From: Euryarchaeota archaeon UBA60
GTDB lineage: Archaea > Thermoplasmatota > Poseidoniia > Poseidoniales > Poseidoniaceae
Assembly (NCBI GenBank): GCA_002503395.1
Contig: DARQ01000014.1
Coordinates: 1-6,473 of the forward strand
Length of the DNA stretch: 6,473 bases
Direction of reading: 5' to 3'
The position numbers were made by a program, and so were the translations under genes. Positions 1-5,784 of this stretch are shown here, in pieces. The stretch's first letter is position 1, and each line of letters starts with the position of its first letter. The notes under the pieces are model-generated. The model was not told where the DNA came from. It ran no database searches and saw only the letters and a program-made list of their open reading frames with translations.

Positions 1-1
1 A

Positions 2-430
2 GGTGATATCTGCGATATCGATGATGATCAAGATGGCGTTATCGACCAATATGACGATTGCCCGATGAATGAAACCAATTGGACCAGCAATGGAGGCACC
101 GATAATGATGGCGATGGCTGCAATGATCTCCTTGAGGATGACGATGACGATAACGATGGCATGCTAGATGTCGACGATGATTGCCCCAGCGGTATCAGTG
201 ATTGGAATGTAAGTGCCGCCACCGACCACGACTGGGATGGCTGCAAAAACTGGGTTGAGGATAACGATAATGATAATGACGGAGTCATCAACAGTTTCGA
301 TGATTGCCCGATGGGCACTACCAATTGGAGCAATGATGGAATTATCGATAACGATATCGATGGCTGTCATGATATATCCGAAGACCTCGACGATGACAAC
401 GATGGTTTTCCCGACAATGAGGATGATTGC
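2..430 (+). repeat. Tandem 123-base (41-residue) acidic TSP3-like repeats
   Basis: The cysteines of the encoded protein recur at exactly 41 residues: the DGC cysteine at codons 119, 242 and 365, and the DDCP cysteine at codons 59, 182, 305 and 428. Complete units are 122-244 and 245-367, with partial units on both sides. The unit consensus is roughly C..L.ED.D.DNDG..D..DDCP.G...W......D.D.DG. These are protein-coding repeats whose DNA copies are related but diverged. The first unit has cysteine where later units have Glu (window residue 4). Confidence 0.85.
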
Positions 431-1663
431 CCGACCAATGCCGGTGGTTCATTTCTCGGTCAATTGAAGGGTTGTGCTGATGATGACGGGGATGGCTGGG
501 GTGATTATTCCGATGCTTTTCCCTTTGATGGAACCCAATGGGATGACGGTGACGAGGATTCCTATGGTGACAATCCATTCGGCACCCGCCCCGATGCTTG
601 CCCTCTTATTGGCGGTAATTCCACCAAAGATAGATTTGGTTGTACCGATACCGACGGTGATGGCTATTCAGACCCTGACGATGATTGGACCGATGCCGAT
701 GGTGCTGATGCCTTACCGCTGATTTTCGACCAGCATCAGGATAGTGACAAAGACGGCTACGGTGACAAGATGTACAGCGATAAGGGTGGCTACGCTGAAC
801 TGTCGGATTCCTGTGTCTACGTCGCCGGAAATTCGACCATTGACCGGCAAGGCTGTCTCGACTTCGATGGCGATGGATATTCGGACCCTGATGGTGACTG
901 GACTGTTTCCCACGGAGCTGACCGCTTCCAATACGAATCCTCGCAATGGCGTGATTCCGATGGGGATGGCTATGGTGATAATTGGGGTAATGCAACTTGG
1001 AATACCACCCGCGCCGAGGACGGCAAAGGTCAGTTTATCCTCAATGCATACAAACCCGATCTCTGTCCTGATTCACCATATGAATTTGCCCTTTCGCACG
1101 GTTGTTCCCCTGCCGAGATGCCGTCACTGACAGACCCAACTGATGATGGCGGAAGTAGTGGCGATGATTTTTCATCGAGCGAAGAAGAACCTGGATTATC
1201 ACCGCTGATGATGATATTGATGTTATTCGGCGGATTGTTGGTAGTCGGATTGACAGCGGTGATTGTATTGCTCACAAAGAAGAAACCCAAGGGCAGCACC
1301 AAGGCTGATGCCGAGTGGGATGCAAGGGATGGTTCTCAGGTCGGTGGAGAACCGGATGATTCCCCTTCATCCACAACCTCTGGTGCCACTGTATCTCCCG
1401 GTGAGAAGAGTTATGACAATTATCTCGAAGAGGAATCTACTGCTGATTCTACCGCTGAAACCGAAGTTGAATTTGGCGAGCATCCTGACCAAACAGAACT
1501 GGTGGAACCCACTACGGTGGCGACTTGGGAGGACCTGCCTGCGGATGGTGAATACACTGAGGCTGATGATTCTGGTACGGTATGGTACAAGACCGCCGAG
1601 GGTGAATACTGGTACCGAAATGAAGACGATTCGTGGTCGGTTTTTGATTCCGATGGCTCATAG
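2..1663 (+). CDS. Acidic repeat surface protein with C-terminal membrane anchor (5' end outside window)
   Basis: The reading frame is open from base 2, so the N-terminus and any signal peptide lie upstream; 553 residues are visible. Residues 1 to about 143 are Asp/Asn-rich thrombospondin type 3-like repeats (DxDxDG and DDCP signatures, paired cysteines). Residues about 160 to 368 are longer acidic modules with DGDGY, YGDN and GNST..DR.GC signatures. A Ser/Glu/Asp linker leads to a membrane helix at residues 402-424, followed by KKKPK, which by the positive-inside rule puts the repeats outside the cell. The cytosolic tail of about 125 residues is acidic and low in complexity, ending in an aromatic mini-domain (509-548). 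TSP3-type repeats are known to bind calcium; a structural or adhesive role at the envelope is inference. Eight N-x-S/T sequons all lie in the outer part. No enzymatic domain is visible. The next gene is convergent. Confidence 0.88.
   Translation, partial: GDICDIDDDQDGVIDQYDDCPMNETNWTSNGGTDNDGDGCNDLLEDDDDDNDGMLDVDDDCPSGISDWNVSAATDHDWDGCKNWVEDNDNDNDGVINSFDDCPMGTTNWSNDGIIDNDIDGCHDISEDLDDDNDGFPDNEDDCPTNAGGSFLGQLKGCADDDGDGWGDYSDAFPFDGTQWDDGDEDSYGDNPFGTRPDACPLIGGNSTKDRFGCTDTDGDGYSDPDDDWTDADGADALPLIFDQHQDSDKDGYGDKMYSDKGGYAELSDSCVYVAGNSTIDRQGCLDFDGDGYSDPDGDWTVSHGADRFQYESSQWRDSDGDGYGDNWGNATWNTTRAEDGKGQFILNAYKPDLCPDSPYEFALSHGCSPAEMPSLTDPTDDGGSSGDDFSSSEEEPGLSPLMMILMLFGGLLVVGLTAVIVLLTKKKPKGSTKADAEWDARDGSQVGGEPDDSPSSTTSGATVSPGEKSYDNYLEEESTADSTAETEVEFGEHPDQTELVEPTTVATWEDLPADGEYTEADDSGTVWYKTAEGEYWYRNEDDSWSVFDSDGS
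599..979 (+). repeat. Pair of 71-residue acidic modules (GNST..DR.GC / DGDGYSDPD / YGD)
   Basis: Bases 599-766 and 812-979 encode two 56-residue segments that align without gaps, offset by 213 bases. By eye 34 of 56 residues match, including GNST, DR, GC, DGDGYSDP, DWT, GAD and DGYGD. Less complete relatives flank them: one around 476-575 with DGDGW, DAFP and YGDN, and a terminal CP....GC pair at 1064-1105. Cysteines in the CP and GC positions are 13 to 15 residues apart in each module, which suggests one disulfide per module; that is inference. Confidence 0.75.
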
Positions 1664-1704
1664 TGAACCCCATTAGTCGTGTTTTCACACCGTTTCCGAC
1701 AAAC
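1664..1704. other. Short gap between convergent genes; no clear terminator
   Basis: Only 41 bases separate the stop of the surface protein from the stop of the epimerase-like gene on the other strand. The gap holds one T4 run inside GTGTTTTCAC (1679-1688), a three-pair stem around TTTT. Archaeal termination typically uses oligo-T tracts, so this could end transcription, but the run is too short to call. Confidence 0.3.
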
Positions 1705-2553
1705 TTAACATAGGTTTTCGGCGACATTTCCCAAGGCTTCAGCGATGATTTCATCGATTTCAACTTCCGGTGTCCAAGCCAATCGCTGATGGACAATATT
1801 AGCCTCGACGAAGCCCCACTGTTCATCTCCAGACGCCGCCCACAATTGAATTTCAGCGCCGTGTGCTTCGGCGATAGGTAGTGCCAATTCCTTCAAAGGA
1901 GTGGTATTCCCCAAGCCGATTGCAAGTGCTTCTCTGGTGGGGGGAGGGCTTTTGGCAATGCCACTGATGATATTGACCAGGTCACGAATGTGAATCAAAT
2001 CCTTGATGCCCTCACCATCGCCGGGCACCGCGATCCATCCGCTCTGCGCCTGTCTGGCAAAATCGAATAGGAATCCTCTTCCCCTGCCGCCATCGACCGG
2101 GGTGCCGTGAAGATTACTCACCCGTAGAATAGAAACCGGGTGGGTATCCATGGCGTGCTCCAAACAGCGTTCTTCAGCCCACAACTGACCGACCGCCGTA
2201 GCATCGCGCGGGGAGAGCGAGGTTTCTCCTGTATATGCGTCAAAAGTCTCATCCGAGTGCACTCGCAGAGAGCCCAATAATATCATGTGCAAGCCTTGAT
2301 GTCGATTCTTTGCGTCTGCCAACCGAACCGCCCATTGCTTCATCGCCGGAATCGCTTCGGGGGAATCTCGCGATAGATTGGAATTCGGCGGATGTCCATT
2401 CAGATGAATCAGACAGCCGACTGAGGCCAATGCCGCATCGAGCAATCTTGAATCCTCGACCGTGTTGGTATCTATCAGCACTACGTCATCGCCAAACGAT
2501 GCTGCCAAGTGCTGGGCGACGAACCCGTCATCACCTGAAATTGCCACTCGCAT
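1705..2553 (-). CDS. NAD-dependent epimerase/dehydratase-like SDR protein, atypical catalytic motif
   Basis: The 282-residue protein has the layout of an extended short-chain dehydrogenase/reductase of the nucleotide-sugar epimerase type. It begins directly with the first Rossmann strand, MRVAISGDDGFVAQ, matching GxxGxxA at residues 7-13. D28 at the end of strand 2 suits NAD(H) binding. S95 in GSLRV fits the catalytic Ser position, LRVSNLHG (143-150) fits the family LR..N.YG motif, and IHIRDL (187-192) fits the usual .VH..D. motif. Where YxxxK is expected, 24 residues after the Ser, the sequence reads T119-AVG-Q123, so Tyr and Lys both seem lost. The substrate cannot be told. The ATG at 2553 was chosen because it opens the nucleotide-binding fold; in-frame ATGs at 2580 and 2646 would add 9 or 31 residues with no family resemblance. 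No clear Shine-Dalgarno precedes any of these starts. The gene is divergent from gcvPA. Confidence 0.85.
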   Translation of the reverse strand: MRVAISGDDGFVAQHLAASFGDDVVLIDTNTVEDSRLLDAALASVGCLIHLNGHPPNSNLSRDSPEAIPAMKQWAVRLADAKNRHQGLHMILLGSLRVHSDETFDAYTGETSLSPRDATAVGQLWAEERCLEHAMDTHPVSILRVSNLHGTPVDGGRGRGFLFDFARQAQSGWIAVPGDGEGIKDLIHIRDLVNIISGIAKSPPPTREALAIGLGNTTPLKELALPIAEAHGAEIQLWAASGDEQWGFVEANIVHQRLAWTPEVEIDEIIAEALGNVAENLC

Positions 2554-2696
2554 ACGATACCCAAAACTGCTAAAGTGCATCGACTTGAAGAACTTATCCA
2601 ATATCAAAAGTTTAGAAATGTGTGGTTTTCGGTTGGCAATCTTCATGGATGCCCGCTTGTAGCGAGTGAATGAGGAAATCCCGTCAGGTGCTCATC
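2554..2696. promoter_or_regulatory. Divergent intergenic region, probable promoters for both flanking genes
   Basis: This 143-base region separates the starts of the epimerase-like gene and gcvPA, so it should hold promoters for both. The only AT-rich patch is about 2593-2619, with AATATCAAAAGTTTAGAAAT. On the + strand TTTAGAAA (2611-2618) is a weak archaeal TATA-box candidate about 80 bases before gcvPA. On the - strand TTTTGATATT (2601-2610) is a candidate about 48 bases before the other start. Both are guesses from base composition and position; no operator repeat is evident. Confidence 0.35.
2686..2690 (+). promoter_or_regulatory. Shine-Dalgarno-like AGGTG deciding the gcvPA start
   Basis: AGGTG complements the 3' end of archaeal 16S rRNA and lies six bases before the ATG at 2697. 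The in-frame ATG at 2670 has no such site, so this motif favours the later start. Confidence 0.45.
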
Positions 2697-4079
2697 ATGG
2701 TCGACCAATTGCCGAATTACGGGCGCGAAAGCGAAATGCTTTCGGCGCTGGGGATGAATTCAATCGACGAACTCTTCACCGATATTCCGGCGGCGGTGCG
2801 CTACGATGGTCGACTGCCTCTGCCCGAGCCGCAATCGGAAGAGGAAGTGCTACGTGATGCGCGGAGATTACTCGGTGCCAACGTCGCCCTGTCACAGCGG
2901 GTGAGTTTCCTCGGCGCCGGGCTTTACCGAAACCACGTCCCGGCGCTGGTATTGCAGTTGATTCGACGAGGAGAATTTCTTACCGCATATACTCCCTATC
3001 AACCCGAGGTCAGTCAGGGGATGCTACAAGCGATGTGGGAGTTCCAGACCCTGATCTGCGAATTAACTGGCCTTTCGGTTGCCAATGTCAGTGTTTACGA
3101 TGGCTCGACCGCAGCTGCCGAGGCGATTAACGCGGCGCATCGGATTCACAACCGCAAAGCCGAGCAGAAGGATATCATCTACGTCTCAGAATTGACCCCA
3201 CCCAGTAGGATGAGCGTGATTAGAAATTATTCTCAAGGGGGGGGAATCGAAATCCGCACTCTGCCGCACAATAGTGATGGTACCCTAGACCTCGCCGCGG
3301 CCGAGCAGGCTGCGGGGGCGTGCGGGGTTTACGTCGAACAACCGAACCCCCTCGGCCTTCTCGATGGTGGCTTGGTGCAACTAAAGGAGATAATAGGTGA
3401 GAATACCGCTTTGATAGTCGGCGTTCAACCCACCAGCCTCGGAATCGTCGAATGCCCGGGAGAGTATGGCGCCGACATCGTCGTCGGTGAGGGACAGCCA
3501 TTTGGTAGCCCGATAACCTGTGGCGGTCCGATATACGGAATCTTCGCCTGCCGAGATGCCTATCTACGACAGATGCCGGGTCGAATCGTAGGGCGTTCAA
3601 TTGATGTTCATGGCGAAGTGGCTTACTGTCTGACTCTGTCGACCCGTGAACAGCACATACGGCGGCATCGCGCGACTTCGAATATCTGTACCAATGAAAC
3701 CCTCATAGCCTTGATGGGGGCGATGCATATGTCGCTATTGGGACCTGAGGGTCTGCACACCTTGGCTATGCGAAATATGGCTGCCTGCCAACTCGCCAAG
3801 GCCAAACTCGGTACCATTGAAACTCTGGCACTGCCGCATCTTTCCGGCCATCATTACAATGAATTCGTAATTGAATTACCAGGTCCAGCAGCCGAATGTC
3901 TGGATTACCTTGATTCTCAGGGGATTATCGGCGGGTTCGACTTGTCGAGTTGGTATCCGCAACGAAAGAATTGGCTATTGGTTTCGGTGACTGACCAGAA
4001 TTCCAAAGCTGAAATAAATTTGCTCGCGGCGCATCTGGCGGCTTGGTCGAGCGCAATTATCAAGGGGGCAGGAGTGTGA
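2697..4079 (+). CDS. gcvPA: Glycine dehydrogenase (decarboxylating) subunit 1, glycine cleavage P protein alpha
   Basis: This is the N-terminal-half subunit of the split P protein (EC 1.4.4.2), which with GcvPB decarboxylates glycine and passes the aminomethyl group to lipoyl-GcvH in the cytoplasm. The 460 residues are close to the family's usual length of about 450. Family signatures seen: GR..EML..LG..SIDELF.DIP at the N-terminus, FLGAGLYRNHVP (71-82), TAYTPYQPEVSQG (96-108), EQPN.LG in the middle, and ATSNICTNE (326-334). In this family the alpha subunit has the aminotransferase fold but not the PLP-bearing lysine. The ATG at 2697 is chosen because it has AGGTG at good spacing and because homologues begin at about this point; an in-frame ATG at 2670 would add nine residues. 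An eight-G run at 3237-3244 lies inside the gene and the frame stays intact across it. The gene overlaps gcvPB by four bases. Confidence 0.95.
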   Translation: MVDQLPNYGRESEMLSALGMNSIDELFTDIPAAVRYDGRLPLPEPQSEEEVLRDARRLLGANVALSQRVSFLGAGLYRNHVPALVLQLIRRGEFLTAYTPYQPEVSQGMLQAMWEFQTLICELTGLSVANVSVYDGSTAAAEAINAAHRIHNRKAEQKDIIYVSELTPPSRMSVIRNYSQGGGIEIRTLPHNSDGTLDLAAAEQAAGACGVYVEQPNPLGLLDGGLVQLKEIIGENTALIVGVQPTSLGIVECPGEYGADIVVGEGQPFGSPITCGGPIYGIFACRDAYLRQMPGRIVGRSIDVHGEVAYCLTLSTREQHIRRHRATSNICTNETLIALMGAMHMSLLGPEGLHTLAMRNMAACQLAKAKLGTIETLALPHLSGHHYNEFVIELPGPAAECLDYLDSQGIIGGFDLSSWYPQRKNWLLVSVTDQNSKAEINLLAAHLAAWSSAIIKGAGV

Positions 4080-5572
4080 GTAACCTGTTCGATTCGCACG
4101 GTGCCCCAGGGTCGGGATGGTCTCAACCGGCACCGATAATGGATGCAACACAGGTTTCGCTACCGGCGGAATTAGTGCGTAAAAAGCCGGCCCGATGGCC
4201 ACGGCTTTCCGAGTCGGAGGTGGTTCGCCACTACACCTGGTTATCGACGAGAAATTTCGGTATCGATACCGGATTCTACCCCCTCGGTTCGTGTACGATG
4301 AAACATAACCCCCGAGTCAATGAGACGATTGCAGATCTGCCCGGTATCGCAGATTTACATCCACTTCAACCCGAGCGCCACCAACAGGGTCTGATGGCCA
4401 TCTTCCACGAGATGCAGAATATGCTGGCAATCTGTTCCGGGATGGATGAAGTGACCTTACAACCGGTCGCCGGCGCCCAAGGAGAGTTCACCGCAATCAG
4501 ATGCATCCAGGAATATCATCGCTCGCTCGGTCAAGACGGCCGAGACAAGGTCATCGTTCCCGATAGTGCCCACGGTACCAATCCGGCCAGCGCTGCGTTG
4601 GCCGGACTTGCGGTCATCGAAATCCCCAGTACCACCGATGGTCGCTTGGACCTTGACGCCCTGCGGTCGGTGGTTGGAGAAGATACCGCAGCGATGATGA
4701 TAACCAATCCCAATACCCTCGGTATCTTTGAGGCGGAGATATCGCAGGCCGCCGAAATCGTCCATTCCGCCGGTGGTCAGATGTACTATGACGGCGCGAA
4801 TTTCAATGCCATATTGGGTAAGACCACCCCGGGATTGATGGGTTTTGATGCGGTTCACTACAATTTACACAAGACCTTCTCCCAACCGCATGGCGGCGGT
4901 GGCCCTGGTAGTGGCCCGATCGGTGTAAAATCGCATTTGGCCGAATTCCTGCCCAGCCCGCTGGTCAAACGCCGACCGATTCTTTCGACCGATACCGGGG
5001 CAATCGATGAGCAGTGGTGGTATACTTGGTATGAGCCGAGCAAGAGCATCGGCAAGGTGCAACAATGGCATGGCAATGCAGGAGCGGTGGTACGGAGTTG
5101 GGCATTTTTTCGGCGCTATGGCCACACTTTGGAACAGATGACTGAACATGCGGTTCTGAATGCTAATTACCTGCGTCATCGAATCCACCAATGTGCAGAA
5201 GAACAAGGCGTTGAAGGAGAGTTCAAAGATGGTAGTCCCACCGGAATTGTAAAGCATGAATTCACCCTATCCATGCTACCGCTGAAGGAATCGAAAGGGG
5301 CTTCAGCAATGGATGTGGCGAAGGGTCTACTCGACCATGGTTTCATGGCGCCTACGGTCTATTTTCCCCTGATTGTTCCCGAGTGCATGATGGTCGAGCC
5401 GACAGAGACCGAAACGAAGGAGACCTTGGATGATTTTGCCGAGGCTTTCGTCAAGGTATTGCAGGTTGATGCCGAGACCTTGCACGCCGCACCGACCTCA
5501 ACTCCGGTCGGCCGGGTCGACGAAGTGTACGCGGCACGCAACCTCTGTCTTCGCCACCCGATTGATGATTAG
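4076..5572 (+). CDS. gcvPB: Glycine dehydrogenase (decarboxylating) subunit 2, PLP-binding glycine cleavage P protein beta
   Basis: This is the PLP-carrying subunit of the split glycine decarboxylase (EC 1.4.4.2). The 498 residues include DTGFYPLGSCTMKHNPR (64-80), DSAHGTNPAS (163-172), and YDGAN (238-242), whose Asp is expected to contact the PLP ring nitrogen. The cofactor site HKTFSQPHGGGGPGSGP is at 265-281, with K266 as the Schiff-base lysine. EPTETE.KETLD near the C-terminus is also typical. The chosen start is GTG at 4076, whose GTGA overlaps the gcvPA stop and implies translational coupling. From there the protein begins SNLFDSHGAPG, which fits family N-termini. A GGGGG run at 4064-4068 may act as a weak ribosome site. 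An upstream in-frame ATG at 4043 would add 11 residues inside gcvPA and is less likely. No active-site residue looks missing. Confidence 0.96.
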   Translation: MSNLFDSHGAPGSGWSQPAPIMDATQVSLPAELVRKKPARWPRLSESEVVRHYTWLSTRNFGIDTGFYPLGSCTMKHNPRVNETIADLPGIADLHPLQPERHQQGLMAIFHEMQNMLAICSGMDEVTLQPVAGAQGEFTAIRCIQEYHRSLGQDGRDKVIVPDSAHGTNPASAALAGLAVIEIPSTTDGRLDLDALRSVVGEDTAAMMITNPNTLGIFEAEISQAAEIVHSAGGQMYYDGANFNAILGKTTPGLMGFDAVHYNLHKTFSQPHGGGGPGSGPIGVKSHLAEFLPSPLVKRRPILSTDTGAIDEQWWYTWYEPSKSIGKVQQWHGNAGAVVRSWAFFRRYGHTLEQMTEHAVLNANYLRHRIHQCAEEQGVEGEFKDGSPTGIVKHEFTLSMLPLKESKGASAMDVAKGLLDHGFMAPTVYFPLIVPECMMVEPTETETKETLDDFAEAFVKVLQVDAETLHAAPTSTPVGRVDEVYAARNLCLRHPIDD

Positions 5573-5784
5573 AGCGCCATACTCAAAGACGGCCCTGTTC
5601 AGGCACCAGCATGGCAGGTGGCTCTCGAATCTACGGACGGCCTGCAGGTGGCTTTCTCGAGGGTGATAAGGGTTGGTGGACACCCCCGGTTGCCCCCCTA
5701 TGGTCAAAGGCACGTTGGAAAGAGACGAGTGCGGAATACTCTGGTCGCCAGAAAATTATCATTTCAGCGCTTGAGGAGAGAGAG
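5573..5784 (+). other. Spacer after gcvPB, or N-terminal extension of the next gene
   Basis: These 212 bases contain no tRNA or clear terminator. The frame of the downstream gene stays open back to a stop at 5566, and an in-frame ATG at 5611 would add 58 plausible residues, beginning MAGGSRIYGRP and containing GWWTPPVAPLW. It also holds a 10-base direct repeat, GCAGGTGGCT, at 5614-5623 and 5644-5653. If it is non-coding, it should contain the promoter of the membrane protein gene unless that gene is read through from gcvPB. Confidence 0.5.
5773..5778 (+). promoter_or_regulatory. Strong Shine-Dalgarno GAGGAG before the ATG at 5785
   Basis: GAGGAG lies six bases before the ATG at 5785 within a purine-only run (5773-5784). 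It is the best ribosome-binding site in the window and the main argument for starting the membrane protein here rather than at 5611. Confidence 0.55.

Noticed and set aside
2..430. Regular 123-base repeats that might suggest a CRISPR or satellite array
   Set aside because: The period is a multiple of three, the frame is open throughout, and the repeats encode a periodic Cys/Asp protein motif; there are no identical repeats with unique spacers.
606..995. 129-codon antisense frame opposite the surface protein
   Set aside because: It is rich in His/Arg because it is the complement of GAT-rich Asp codons; it shows no independent motif or start signal.
2235..2573. 112-codon + strand frame over the epimerase-like gene
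   Set aside because: It overlaps a gene with clear SDR motifs on the other strand and has no recognisable protein features.
3220..3600. 126-codon antisense frame in gcvPA
   Set aside because: It lies wholly within a strongly conserved enzyme gene and has Arg-rich composition typical of a shadow frame.
4457..4858. 133-codon antisense frame in gcvPB
   Set aside because: It is the complement of the conserved PLP-enzyme core, with no motif or ribosome site of its own.
5590..5660. Possible tRNA remnant, suggested by CTCGAATC resembling a T-loop
   Set aside because: No acceptor, anticodon or D stems can be paired around it.
5498..5713. 71-codon - strand frame spanning the end of gcvPB and the spacer
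   Set aside because: Much of it overlaps the conserved gcvPB C-terminus; its internal RESHLQ/FESHLP similarity is the reverse reading of the direct repeat in the spacer.
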